From positions 14,638,797-14,702,796 of the forward strand of contig NC_033622.1 of assembly GCF_001540865.1 (NCBI RefSeq): 64,000 nt of DNA, given 5' to 3'. Shown here piece by piece: positions 36,604 through 50,817 of this stretch (its first letter is position 1; each line of letters begins with the position of its first letter). The stretch comes from Ananas comosus (Eukaryota > Streptophyta > Magnoliopsida > Poales > Bromeliaceae). Made by a program: the position numbers and the translations under genes. A model generated the notes under the pieces. That model saw only the letters and a list, made by a program, of their open reading frames with translations. It was not told where the DNA came from and did no database searches.

Positions 36604-36752
36604 GTAACGATCCGATTCGCTAGCAATAATACTCATTGAGTACAAACCATTAGCCCAAAATGCTTAAGTCCAGTTATTCTGTTTAGCCTAATCAAGTTTA
36701 TATATCCTTGCACCTAACCGTAACTACCCGATGTGGACTATTCGGGTGTTAC
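36604..36752. mobile_element. 149-bp MITE with TGTAAC termini
   Basis: It starts TTGTAACGATCCGATTCG and ends TATTCGGGTGTTACA, giving an inverted repeat of roughly TGTAACNNNCCGA. It is short, non-coding and isolated. Confidence 0.6.
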
Positions 36753-37376
36753 AGCTGCGTACGGTTTAACCTATTAAGTTCGCACGTGATTTGTTTTGAC
36801 CTGCTACTTCATACTTGCGAAGATATATTAATGTGAAAAACAGATCATGCATGCAGAGATCAACACTTGAACCTTATAAAAGGTGTTAACCATTTCCCGC
36901 TTACCCGAGAACATGCCCAATCGATTATATTCTGTTGCTCTAATTTTTAAAAAAAAATCAGTTGTTCCACGTAATATCAAAGCATTAGATCTTAAATTTG
37001 AATACTACTAGACTTACCTACTATTTATTAACTAAAATCAAGGTTTGCACTAGTAATTCGAAAGCAAGTCACTCCATCTTTCAAAGAAATATTAGGCTAT
37101 TGCACATAACTTAACCACGCGAGACTTGGCGCTATTATCAAGTATTTTACTATTATTATCTTTAAAATTTGTGCCGCGGTGGATCATACGGGATCAAAGC
37201 TTCTGCAGTAGCAAGAGAAGTTCGGCAGCAAGAACAATGAGCTGCAAAGATGGGCACATAAGCAATTGCCTGGAGATTTTCCGATTGTTTTCAAGAGCAT
37301 CCAAGCGGCCTGCGTTGATTTCCCTTCACAAATCTCAACTTTTGCGTTTATAAAAATGAAATAACATTATTTTCAG

Positions 37377-37902
37377 GAGTTTTTTTGTAAATAGTCCCCT
37401 GAGCAATTTTTATTTTAAAAATAGCCCTATCAAAATTAAAATTGCAAAAATGGCCCTGTCTCTGCCACGCAGGCGCCACGTCAGCGCCACGCGGGCAGGA
37501 CTGGGGCCAGGGTATTAAGTTGAACACGGTAAATCATTCACCGTGTCTAAACACGGTGAATGGTTCACCGTGTTTCTTACGTACTTTTTANAATAAATTA
37601 TATATATATATTCCGGTTTGAATTCGGATAATATTTCGGATATCCATATCTATTGACATCTCTATTACTTATTTCACTTTTCAATAATACGTACTAAACA
37701 CGGTGAATGATTCACCGTGTTTGAACACGGTGAATGGTTCACCGTGTTCAACTTAATATACGGGCCCAGCCCTGCCCGCGTGGCGCTGACGTGGCGTCTG
37801 CTTGGCAGGCCCAGGGCCATTTTTGCAAATTAAATTTTGACAGGACTATTTTTAAAATAAAAATTTGTCTGGGGTCTAAATGCAAAAAAAGCCCTTTTTT
37901 TC
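37377..37902. mobile_element. Palindrome-bearing MITE, copy B
   Basis: Arms pair over about 150 bases each: GCAAAAATGGCCCTG and the mirrored CAGGGCCATTTTTGC, then CAGGCGCCACGTCAGCGCCA against TGGCGCTGACGTGGCG. The centre carries four ACGGTGAATNNTTCACCGT-type motifs, two on each side. An AT-rich spacer with one N joins the arms. Layout as in 28845-29264. Confidence 0.85.
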
Positions 37903-37971
37903 AGGGTTAAGTCCTTATAAGAGTATACGATGACTGACTTTGGCAGCATCTGGACCCAATGAAAGTATTTA

Positions 37972-38644
37972 GGATGCGTTTGGTTCGCATTATGAAAGAT
38001 TACTAGGAATAAAAGATATCTGAGAATTTTATTCTTATTCATCCTATTACTAAGAATGTGAAATTTCTGTGTTTGGTTCGCACGGTAATATTAATTAGCC
38101 ATGTTATTTAATATTACAAAAAATATACAATTTATTTATTTATTTATTTAATTTTAGATAATGTTACCAAAAGTTTCAACACCTTTTAAAAAAAAAAAGA
38201 AGAGAGTATAAATTAGAAAGAGAGAGCATAATTAAAAAAATAGAAAAAAGAAATATATAGTCAAAATTAGAGGGAGTGAGGGAGTTGAAATTTTAAAAAG
38301 AGAAAGCTTCGTTTAGAGAGAGAAAAAAAGTTGAATTTTAAAGAGAAAAAAATAAATTTAGAGAGATATAAGGTTAGAGTGTAAAGAAAAATAATATTAA
38401 TTAGCCGGCGGGTAGAAAGAAAGAAAGAGATTAGACATATTATGATTACCCCAATCTATTAATATGAGAATACCTATCATCCCTCAAGAGAATGAGATTA
38501 GTATTTTGGGGTGAATCTTATTCCCAAGTGAATCCAATATTACCAACTAGATTACTTAGTGCGTTTAGCCAAACACCGTCATCTTTTTTTATTCCCATTG
38601 GATTACTAGGAATCTTTAAAAGATAGCGCGAACCAAACGCACCC
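37972..38644. mobile_element. Tourist/PIF-Harbinger-like MITE with TTA duplication
   Basis: Terminal inverted repeats GGATGCGTTTGGTTCGC and GCGAACCAAACGCACCC are flanked by TTA on both sides (37969-37971 and 38645-38647), the target duplication typical of PIF/Harbinger elements. Subterminal GATTACTAGGAAT motifs are also mirrored. The length is 673 bases and it is non-coding. Confidence 0.88.
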
Positions 38645-39087
38645 TTAATGAAATCAAACTTGCAGGTCCGCCAAATTGTCAAGCAAATTTTAAGCTTGAA
38701 ACTCTCCCTGCATAGAATATTTCCGAAAAATAACTCTGTCCCCTCCCTTTACTTCTTATTATAGTCAATGCTGCTAAAAATTAGTTAGAAGTATCTACAA
38801 GTCAAACGGCTTTTGAGCTGGTGAGAGGTTTCGACGATCTATTATCACCTCACAAGATGTTATTAACAATGTGGCTATGGTTATGTTATGATCATGTTGT
38901 TTTGTTAACAATTTGGCTAATAAGCCATAGGGATGAAAAGTATGCTGCACCACTGGAGTCTTGATCAATCTATGCTAGTTTTAATTGTTAAATCCACACT
39001 AATATATGCTCTGAGTTGTAGTTTAAAACCTTACAACTAGAAATTAGATAGAGGTTGACAATATTAGAGGCACTTACAAGAAAACAA

Positions 39088-42000
39088 TTATGCTGGATTC
39101 TGCAGCTTCGGATGAGTTGCGGCATAGATTGAAGAGTTCAGATCGGTCTTCAAATGCGAAAGAAGATGTTGAACATCCGGCTTTAGTAGTTCCGTCACTT
39201 TGCCGCAGAGAGTCAGTATCTCTGACTTGGGTTTACTTGTGCTCTGTACAGGCCCTCCTTGGCCTTCGTACATGACGGCGTGATGCCTATATTTTGGAAG
39301 TTCCAGAACAACTATATAAGGCTCTTGGAATAACGACCATGTTTAACATGAAAAAGAACAAAAATGAAAGAATCTTACAGGAAATCGATGAGGTCTGCGA
39401 TCTCTGACACATCAGTAGGAGCAGAGGACTGCGAGTTTTTCCCGAACACATCGACCAGCACGTTGAACAGCAGAGCCAAAGTCTAGACGCCACATTAAGT
39501 AATATATCTTCGTAAGGCTAATGAAAAGCACTAAAGATGATCAAAAGTAGATAAGTAAACTTATTTTAAGAAAACAAGGAAGACCACTTAATGAAGTGAC
39601 AAAATTAAATGTCTTAACCCAAATTATTATCTACATGATTTACAGTTCCGTGCATTATCTACATGATTTACAGTTCCGTGCAGCGCTGAAAGGATATATT
39701 GTACAGAACACAATGTTTTAAGGTCAACATGGAAAAGATAAATAAGAGCTTTTCAGGAAGCAGCATTTTGCTCTTTTAATTGTGTAGACCAACCAACATG
39801 CATCGCACATTGGCACGCTCTGAAGCTATTATTATAACTGAACTTGATGGACTTACTCTAAGAATTCAGTACAATTTACAATGCAATGAATGAAGACAAA
39901 GGAACCAACTAAGAGATGCAAGTACTTCTAAAGTCTAGAAAAGCATTATTTCAAATTTTAGCTTAATGACTTTGCAAGAAAAGGAAAAAAGTGTTGCACA
40001 TGCCTTGAAAAGAGAAGATAATTGTTACATACTTCCAATTATTCTGGACAGCAGATATAGAGTCCAGGCTTCCAGTTTATGTAAGGGAAATGTTTAAGCA
40101 AGTTGCATACCTTCATGAAGAAAGGGCGACCAAAGGCTAGACGAGGTAGCAATGGCCCCAAAATGCGGAAGGCTATTCTTAACATTGCAACAGAAGTCAC
40201 AGGGCGCAAATGCTTTATTATTGTATGTGTAGATTCTAGCCATTCTTGTGGAAGATTGCTAAAGAAGGCGTGCAAAAGAGCAACGATGTTCCCTGAAACA
40301 GTTACGCGAGGGGAATTTATAAATCCGCGAGGGGAATTTATAAATCAATTTCAAGTTAACCAACTGCAGAACCTTTGATAAGCATGTTCTCACATCCAGC
40401 ATTCCAGCATTTCATTTGACAAAATTCAATGAAATTATCCATTTTCTACTAGGACAAACCAGTTAAATGAGTTGACAAACGGATCTTAGCACTCATAACA
40501 ATTTCTTTTCTAAATAGGTTAACTTCATCACTCTGCCCATTTGATATTCAAGCTCCCTCTTTTTTCACTTATTGGTCCAAGCAGACAATTGTTTATTTGA
40601 TAATGTAAATTAGAAACCTCTCTCCTTTTATGCATTGATAATTCACAACTCTAGTTCAATAAGGAATTTTCTCTAGTTTTATATTGTCAATATAGACATA
40701 ATTACAATGCATCGAAAATTATATACGGTAACTTTAGCTCCATCCAACCAAAACAAAGCCACTGAAGCTTAAATCTTACCTATCGCGGTAGAAGTGTTGT
40801 CCTGAGAAGCCCATGTTGGGTCTAACAGAGCATATCCAACAGCAGAATCCAGCTCCTTGATCGACCTCTTACTGTCAGCAAGCCACCAACAATCTTTTAT
40901 GATTCGCGATGCTTCCGAATACAGCTGGACATGGAACTCCGGAGGTAGCTGTGCCAAAAGAAGGCCACATGCTTGGATCATCAAACAAGACAACTGTTGA
41001 CAGGAATAGCCGCTTCTGGAAACAAAGTTGGAGCAATTGATTCCCGTCGGGGATGCTGTCGAGCGGCTTGTGCTCATTGTTTCGGCACTTCCACCTGATG
41101 GAGAAGTTGGTAGAGCAGGATTTTGCCCAGGCCCACTTGACAGTCCACTGCTGGACTGTATTAGAGTCGACTGTACATGGACAACCACTTGAACAAGGGA
41201 AGATACGATTTGGGAAGCTGATGCTGGGAGTGAGAGGATCTCAATAGCAGCTGTTTCCAGGACAAGCTGTGTGTATGAACCAGGATCCTGATTTTGATAA
41301 AATGCTTTTTGGCCATCAGAATTATTGATTGTGCCAGACTGAGGAGATGCTTGAGATTTATTAAAAGCTGCACGCCCTGAATTGCTGGAGGAATCTGTCG
41401 AGTCTGATTTGGACTTACTATTCAGAGAAGGTATAACATTATTAACAAGGCCCAAAAGAAGGTTGGCAAAGTAGTCTAGTGGGGGGCAGCTAGCAGGATT
41501 TGATGAACCAACATGCTGAGGAAATGAATCTGAAAAAGGAATCTGAGGAAACTATTGAATTAGTAAAAGAACCAGAGGAAAAAAAAAAGAGTAATAAAGG
41601 CACAGATGAATCTTTTACCTTAGAGATATCGAGTATTTTCAGTATTCGTACTATTAGCTTGCTTGGGAGGTGGCCATAAAAGTATGCTAGAATGTCCCGG
41701 ACGAATGTAAATCTGAGAGGGTGGAAATTAAGAAGAGACGAATAGAAAGCAAGAACTCTGTCGGAAATATCTGTGGCGTCATTTTCGATGAGCCTATAAA
41801 TAATTAGTGGGATGACTGGCAGCAAGCGTGCTGCAATATCATCAAAAAAGACAGGGTACCTGCAACAATTGATAAAAGCATAATTTACATCAAGATTATG
41901 CAGTGCCCATACATAAATATTAGACATAGTATCACTCCAACAAAGTGTCCCACTGGATTGTATCTCAAAATTGATGAAGAAAACAAGAATTCACAAATTA

Positions 42001-45000
42001 TGAAAAGCAAATCTTACCGGTCCTTCCATGAAAGATGGTTCCCCAGAGCATGCTGAAGCTCAACTCTCTTTGGTGGTTGATTGTTAAGCCAGTGCTCGGG
42101 AGGTGAACGATTTGAACAGAACATTTTGATTCTTTTCTGAAGCTCGGGTCTTTCGAGCAGACTTATCTGTGAACAGTAGTGCCATCAAGTTTGTAGCTTC
42201 CTCATTTCCCAAAGCAGATATAGACAGTAAAGTGGGCACTGAAGTGATGCCCTTGGCCATATTTCACAAGCATGATTTATAGTGGAACAATATCAAGCCA
42301 ATAAGCTAAAGTTCCGACTATATGACGTGCAAACCATTACACAATTCCAAACATATAACAGCATTTGTTATTTTCACTCCCTGACAAACAGCTATGCTAA
42401 AACATTCAAAAAGTCAAATAAGAGAATGTTGGCAAGTGTTATGACCATGTATGATTACTTAGTATGGTTACAGTCAAAGTTAAACTAGGAGAAGTTTAAA
42501 GAACTCATGCTAGTTTGTTTTTGATGAAGATCAAGACTGTTTAAAACAACAAGATTCGCTCAAATGAACAAACCAAGGTAAGTTTCTATCATCATACCAT
42601 CTGAATTATCCACTGCATCTTGGAATTGATGTGCTTTACGTTTCAGTCAATCTGGTTTGAAATACTTTGTGTTAAGAGTTCTACAGCAAATATGAACCAG
42701 ATACAGATTCATTTGAACTGATTCAAATACCTTTAGAAACAAAACTTTCTGCATTTTCAACTGGTAGAACCTCGGCAGCAAACAGAGTTTCATATGGAGT
42801 TTGTGAGCTACTAAGCCTACAAAATCTTTTAAATATAAAAATAGGTATCCAAGATTTTTATTTATATTTATAATTACTGCTTTCTAAAGGCGGTGAATCA
42901 TTCACCGCTTTTACCCTAATTTACATATTTCCTACATCCAAACTTCAAAAGATGAATGGTATTAAACACTAAAAATAGTTTTAATCCTTTGAAGAAAGCA
43001 GTGAATGATTTGCCGCATTTAGAAAGCGGTAATTCATTCACCGTATAGACCTAGCTTTGTAAATAATTTTTTTGGAGGACTTTTTATAATTACAGTATTT
43101 TCTAAGTCTATTAATAAAAAAAAAGAGCGTTTCATACCTTGCAACTTTTCTAAAGTTTCCTGAAATTTATTGAATCAGTTCAGATGGGTTCAACAGGTTG
43201 GAGTTCTACAGAAGTTAATTTTTTGACCAGCTGAGAGCAATTGGGCCGGTTGAAGGTCACACCAGCGAACATCGCTGTATTATTGCAACCAGTCAATCGA
43301 AACATTAAACCAGTTGAGTTGACTGCTGGCCACTATTATTTTCAGTCGTCTTGAAAGAGAAACAGTTGCATATGTTGTCGACAGCTGACTACAATTTTTT
43401 TTTCCAAATTGCTAATAATTTGTACCTACCTCTTCGAAAACAGTAATTACATTACAGATTTTTCACGTGGTTGTTCTCCTAGAGGTGACACTATGTAAGC
43501 ATGGAAGAAAACATACCACGATACGCAAAGCATAATGGTCATCGTCCCTGTCGATAAGGGCTAGAAGTAAAATATCCAAGGGAAGTAGCTCATGTGTCCA
43601 AATAAAAAAGACAAGATTTGCAATTGCTTTAGAGAGAAGATCCTGCATAGTAAATGCATAAGAAAATATTAAAGTGGACCTACTGCAGCAAATATAATCA
43701 GCATACAAAACACAATAAAAAAAATTTACTTATACCAAATATTAACAAGAATTAGACCTGCGGAAGATGTCCACGCTGCATTTCAACCTGGATATGGTGA
43801 AGAAGAACATCCACCATAGTATAAATGTTAGATGTCACTTCTTCTGGCGAAAACTCCCTTAAGACACGGCCCTGCATTGAAACTGTCACATGTATCCCAA
43901 AAAAATAGTACAAATATCAATTATCTACTAGAATTTATATAAGAGAGGGTGAGTGAACGATAAGGTCATACAAGATTTGTACTATTGATGCTCTCAGGAT
44001 GTCCGTTCATCAGCATCCATGCACCAGCGCAAAGATATTGTCGGTGCTGAGGAAAGCTATGGCCAAGATAGGTCATTACATAAGTAGGATCAGCAGATGG
44101 TGAAAGAAGCTGAGTGCATTGATTGATAACTGTCGTTTCGGCCTAGAGTAAAGAACATACAAGTGAGAAACAATATATATAATAAAAGAGGCGTGAATTA
44201 AAATTATTTTTCTTTTTTGGTGAAAATATAACCTATTTACGACAGAATAGTGTGCCCCAAGAAACTGAAAGACTACAAGTGTCAAGCATCACTAATGATG
44301 CTTCTAATTTTTAGTTCGAAACAAGCATGCCAGAGTACATATTGCCCTAAAAAAATCCAAAAACTCAATGATTGAATCACGCTGAACAAGAAAAGAGATG
44401 ATAAGCTAGTGTGAACTCTGCATTCTTTGGAGTCACTCTAAAAATCATTGATATAATATAGGGATAATATTGAAAAATTATGTTATGACAAAATCAAGAA
44501 GCTTAATGAGGGGATTGATCCACTATGTTCTAAGATTTGCCAAAGAAAAGAGGAAAAGAAACAAATGGAAGGCATAAATAGTAGCTAAAGAAGAACAACA
44601 GACCTGCTGCCATGCTTGGATGGCTTGGCCCCTCTTGTCTATCCTCCCTATCAAAGAATCCCGAATAAGAGGGGGAAAAAATCGTAGAGTTTTTTCCGAC
44701 CACGTATGTTGGCTAGTTGCCATTATTTGATCAAGCAACGGCTGGAGATAAATCATGTGCTCCACTTCAGCAATTCCACGGGTTTTGATGGTGATAGCAA
44801 GGCTAATTATTGTTATTCGATTAAGTGTCTCGGTAAACTCTGTTGGGCCCTGCAATAACAGTCTTGAGAAGAGTAAGCATAACAAAATCATATATCAGCA
44901 AAATTTGAAACTAAGATAGCAAATCCTCATTGGTAATTGTGTTACTTCCAACAACCTTTAATTCTTTCTTCACCATGAAGAAGTCCCGTATTGAAAGAAT

Positions 45001-46658
45001 CAAATTCATGCATAAGTTTTCAGCCAATCTGAAAAGACGATGTTCCCCACGTTTTCCCTTTATCATCGAAATTATCTTTGTAACATCATACATTAAAGCC
45101 TTGCTCTTGCCATGGTACCTGCAGACAAGAAGAATCTGATTGCTTCAGAAAATGCTTACTCTGTTCAAATTAGTTTTTCCCCTTCTATTTTCTGCACATT
45201 GAAGAATCTCAAAAATACAAAAAACTAGTGCAAACTTCCTCGAACTAGATAGTAGAAGTTTTAGATCCACTCATCCAAACTTGTCCTAATGTTTGGTATA
45301 CAGGCTGCACGAACACCATTCCCCATGTTTTCCTTTCAATTGACACAACATGGCAACAACAAACAGGTTTAAGTTGGCACAATCTCTTTTTTTTTTCTTT
45401 TGGTAAGAAAACTTCTAATCATTTAGCAGCAGTGGAAAGAGTACAAAGGGGCGCACACAAAACCTAGGTTTTCAAAATCTCTTTCAGATATCTACATGAG
45501 AAGCATCATCTGCAACTTAGCATAATCGAGTACAGAAACTTTACCAAGTTACATGGTTGGAAATAGAAACTGTAAGTTATCAACATTTATTCAGACAAAG
45601 TCAAAGGATTTAAGGTACATCTTGAAGTATAACAATAGCATGAGTGATCCAGCAACATGCAATACATAATATTTTGACTGAAATTTATCTTTAGACATAA
45701 GAAATGGGAGGCACCGAGGATGTTTAAGCTCTAGATATTCATCCACTGAAAGAAGACATTTCAATCATGGTATAACTTCAAGAAATCTCTTCAACGGCAA
45801 ACAAAGTAAACAGATAAAGAAAGCACCTGTACAGAGGAAGTAATCTATAGTTCAATATTTCAAGTAGCAGGAGGGATACACCAGATTTGCTCAAAATAGA
45901 TGGAGATCTTTGTGTCAAAGTCTGCAAATTATAAAACAACATTAAAAGGTAAGAATAAAATAAAATATTCTGACAAATTGAGTAAAGCTGGATTGAGTGT
46001 CATAACAGAAGAATCATTTGACTCAGAAAATATTAAGTCATCAACAGCATGGTATCAAATGAACCACATGAAAAAAGAGCAAGATAATGCTTGAAGCGAG
46101 CCAAACTGTGATAAGTGTCCGTGTACATATCTTTCAGCTTCAATGAAGCTGTAACACTACAGTTGATCAATAACATAGTAGGCAAATTTTCTGAAAAGCA
46201 ACGATTCAATGAAAAGATTGTTATTTTCTTCCTACTCATAACAGTTGCAGCAAGTAACAGATACCAACCAATAGCAAGCATCCGAGTACTGCTTAACATG
46301 GAAATTATGTAGCAATTTTATAGCATCTTCACTATGCAGATTCATTTTCGAGGTTAAGCAAGAAAGCATTCTTTAAAGTGGCTTTTAAAATGGATCATGC
46401 TTCTGTTTTAATACAGATCATGCTAGTATTAAAAGGGCATGATATTACTTGTCCCATATTCCTAGGGATGTCAATGGGTATGGATACCCGAAATTTTATC
46501 CGAAACCGAACCCGAATGAAACGGATATATCCAATGGATATGGATATGGATTCGGCTATGGATATAAAAAATAAAAACCCGACGGATATGGATTCGGATA
46601 TGGATTTTGATTGTACCCGACCCGAACCCGACCCCGACCCGAACCCGAATTTATTTTG

Positions 46659-46711
<53 letters not shown>

Positions 46712-48963
46712 ATGTTATATTTGAATTTGTACTTTAAAATTTTAAATTTAATATAATATATTTTGAAATATTGAAAAAAGAAATAATTGTTTCGGGTTCA
46801 AATTTTCGGGTTCGGGTTCGGGTTCGGATTTCGGATTTTTGGTCGGGTTCGGGTTTGGATATGGATTTTTAAAATCCGTCGGGTTCGGGTTCGGGTCTCC
46901 GGTTTGGAGTCGGGTTCGGGTTCGGGTTTTTAAAAATCTGCCCCGAATCCGACCCGTTGACATCTCTACATATTCCTCCCTAACCCCTCTTGTGCTGTTA
47001 TCGATACATCCTACTTCAATAAGGACTTGCACACCACGTAATATAAGGCCAGCACACCACTAGCTGTCGCATGCACAATGAAGACCCATAACTTCACAAC
47101 CTGAGGGAAATTGTTCACATAGTCCAATAGCATCTTATGGCAGAGAATAACTTGACTACCAAGCCAGTAGAAAACAACAGAATTCACCGTAAAATTTTAC
47201 CGTAAAATGGGGCCGAAATAACGAGTGAGGAGCAATAAGAAGCAATCTAACATAAGTTTCAACCATTGCAATACTTGGAATAGCCTGCAAAATTTAAGCA
47301 GTACTTTAGCAGCATAGAATCTGATTGGTGCACAATAATAGAAATAAAATGGAAATTTAACAGCTCTAATTAAAGGGCTAATTTCCTTAGGAGATAAAGA
47401 ATCTTTCTTTTCTGATCAGAACTCAGGCAATGACTTATACTACATAAAGGCACATCAGGTTTTACGCACAAAAAGCTAATCTTGTTCCTTGTACAAATTC
47501 TAGCACTTGCCTGAGAAGATTCTCTTGTCTAAAAAGAAATTTACGCAACGTTAATCCTCTTAAACATAATTAGATATCATATTTACAACCTTACTTAGAA
47601 TGTGTTTTGACAGATTCTTAAACATTCTAAGCAGTCCCCAGAGAAACAACAATCGACTAAATGTTTATTAAGCTAAGCACAATGAACTATGATAACATAG
47701 GCATTTCTCTCTTTCTAATATTCATATGTGAAGTTAACTAAAAATTCCACAGAAAGACACAAAACAATGCACAAACGTGGAGTAGCATATGATACAGGTT
47801 AGCAGCATTGCTGTACTAAAGGAAACATCATGTTTTTTCCTTCTTGTAAGGAGTACCACAGCTTTGATTGCCCAGGCTTTGCCAAATGCCCCAATCTGGC
47901 CCAGTAAGAAAAGTTCCAGGCTTTCTGGATGAAAGATTGTCATGCCACTAGCACGGCGCATGCCACTGTGCGAGCAGCATGGCACGGCATGGTGGCACAG
48001 GGTGTTCCAACGTCAACACAGCCCCTGTGCCAGTGGCATATCACTAGAACATTGGCATGCATTGCCGCAGGTTTCTTACCTAAATTTTCATGACAACTAG
48101 TTTTTAACTTTAGAGTATTTTAATATCTGTAAAGGCTATAAAAATGGTTTACATACTATACTATATTATATCTTGCACAATAAGTAAGAATAAAGTCATA
48201 ATCATCAAAATAAGCAAAGAAATTATTTTATATTATTATTAAAGTCTATGCACGTAACCAAAACCAAAGTCATAATTGAATAAAAATTTATAGGAAAAGA
48301 CTAATATCTATAAAATAATTAGATCTAAAATGATAAAAGAGAATCTTATATTTGTATTTTTTCCACTAGAAGTTGGTCTTATAATGTGACGGAATTTACT
48401 ACTTGGTCCAAATGTTAGTAGATTTACAAGATTTATATATTTTAAGTATGAAAACAACTTCTAGTGGAAAAAATACAAATATAAGATTCTCTTTTATCAT
48501 TTTAGATCTAATTATTTTATAGATATTAGTCTTTTCCTATAAATTTTTATTCAATTATGACTTTGGTTTTGGTTACGTGCATAGACTTTAATAATAATAT
48601 AAAATAATTTCTTTGCTTATTTTGATGATTATGACTTTATTCTTACTTATTGTGCAAGATATAATATAATATAGTATGTAAACCATTTTTATAGCCTTTA
48701 GAGATATTAAAATACTTTAAAGTTAAAAACTAGTTGTCATGAAAATTTAGGTAAGAAACCTGCGGCAATGCATGCCAATGTTCTAGTGATATGCCACTGG
48801 CACAGGGGCTGTGTTGACGTTGGAACACCCTGTGCCACCATGCCGTGCCATGCTGCTCGCACAGTGGCATGCGCCGTGCTAGTGGCATGACAATCTTTCA
48901 TCCAGAAAGCCTGGAACTTTTCTTACTGGGCCAGATTGGGGCATTTGGCAAAGCCTGGGCAAN

Positions 48964-49001
<38 letters not shown>

Positions 49002-50771
49002 CTACTATACTCTTATGAGTACGATTGCCTTCGTACTCACAAGTTGTTTTCGATGATAGAACTTCCGAATCGACGATCCATACTGCTAAACATGATTTAG
49101 AGCATATGAAACTTCTAGAAATCAAATTTCATAACTTTTCAAAATCAGTTACCTTGCGATCAAAAGATTTCAAAATTGATAATTTTTAATGGTTGACATG
49201 GGATGCTCGCTAGTTTAATGGTGTAAAAAAATCAGGAACAGTTGAATTTTTGATAGAAAATTCTATTCACTATATAGATAGAGATCCATAACTCCAAACT
49301 TAAATTAAAATTCCGATCCTCTATTTTTAGGAGGCCGTTTAATTTTGACTGTTCATTTTATGCTCGCTTGATGAACTTTATTATGATTTTAAAAATTACG
49401 AAATTTGTTTTCTAGAAGTTTCAAATGCTCTAGATAATATTTAACGGCATGGATCATCAATTCAAAAGCTCCATTGAAAATAACCTATGAGGACAAAGAG
49501 TTCTATATACTCATAAGAGTATAGTAGCCCTACTCCACACACACTTTCGGAGGCCTGATCATCCTTATGTATTAAAGATAAAAAATCATTAAACAATCAA
49601 CAGCATGAAATAATAATTCCAAATGACGAATCCTAGCTTCCAAACATCAGTCAAATCACTATTATTTTACACAAAATATGGCCAAGTAAAAAATAATTGT
49701 AACACAACACAAGGTACACTTGCCTAAGAAAATTATGCTTAAACGTACATCTTGAACAAGAAGATATTGCTAAGGATGTATTGAGAATAAGAAAAGACAA
49801 ATCGTAAAAGTATCACTTTTATACCTGGCCAAGAAATATGGCCTCTTCAAGTTGATAGGCAAGCTTTAAGCATAAGTTGATGGACAGACCAGAAAGTAAC
49901 GACATAGAAAGAGGGTAAGTTTCTCGCATCATCATTACTCTTTCATTCGTCTGTACATTAGAAGCTTGCAGTAAATCTGTAACTCCTGCTGACGTAAACC
50001 AATTCATCACAGCTTCGCAAGCAGGTTGTGCCATGGTGAACGAAAGAACCCAAAACATGCCCATTGATCTATCATCCAAGTTCATAAAATCTATCATACG
50101 CTCCCCTGAAACTAGAGGAAATATGTATATAAATAAAAGGTAATATTTAGTCAAAGCATAGACAAATATGTAAAACAAAGCGAAAACAAAAATTAGAACA
50201 CTACAATTCGCTAGGTCCTAGATTTAATACAGCCAAAAGTAATTTTTGCAACAAGGTCAGAAATACAAAAAAACAGAACATGCACATCGTTAAGTACTAG
50301 ATTTGATGCAGCAGAAAGTATTTACATAGCATTAGATGTGGCCTTTGAAATACCTTTTGTCATTTGCTTCCACCATTCATCTATCTGCCTTCCTTTCTGA
50401 AGCTGATCACTGTTCAGATGCTCTCTGATAGACGTGTTGAAAGACCAAATGCGTAGAGTTTGGCTACTACTTATGAAGTCAAGAAGAATATTTTGTGGGT
50501 TGATATTATTTGAATCGAGATTTTTGTCTTCTTTATGGAATGAAATAATCTTCCTAGTAGTCTCAACCTATCAAGAAGAACATGATTGAGATCAAAAAAC
50601 ATAAAACAACAATAAGACATGTACCGACCGTCCCTAGCGCAAGTGGCAAAAGGGCTTGGTAGTTGGTACCCGAGACCCAAGTTTGAATCCTAATTGACTC
50701 ACATTTCTAGCTAAGTTTATTTCTAAATGAAATAAACGAAGCGGGTAGCATGCTACCTTTCTCTCAAAAAA

Positions 50772-50817
<46 letters not shown>

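Larger units (their letters stand above)
35722..37376. other. MYB upstream region and intergenic DNA
   Basis: It begins with a TA tract (35746-35773, one N) and two G-boxes. Further on lies AT-rich DNA with a small TIR element (36604-36752). The open frame around 37126-37353 has no recognisable feature and I do not call it. Confidence 0.55.

Noticed and set aside
37126..37353. 75-codon frame upstream of the palindrome-bearing MITE
   Set aside because: It has no conserved motif, no promoter and no continuation by splicing; composition is unremarkable.
46378..46737. 119-codon frame with Met-Asp repeats
   Set aside because: It is a translation of the pentamer/heptamer repeats in the hAT MITE and the TA tract.
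50635..50690. A-box and B-box motifs suggesting a tRNA gene
   Set aside because: There is no cloverleaf with anticodon stem and acceptor pairing; the sequence is followed by a SINE body and poly(A), with target duplications.
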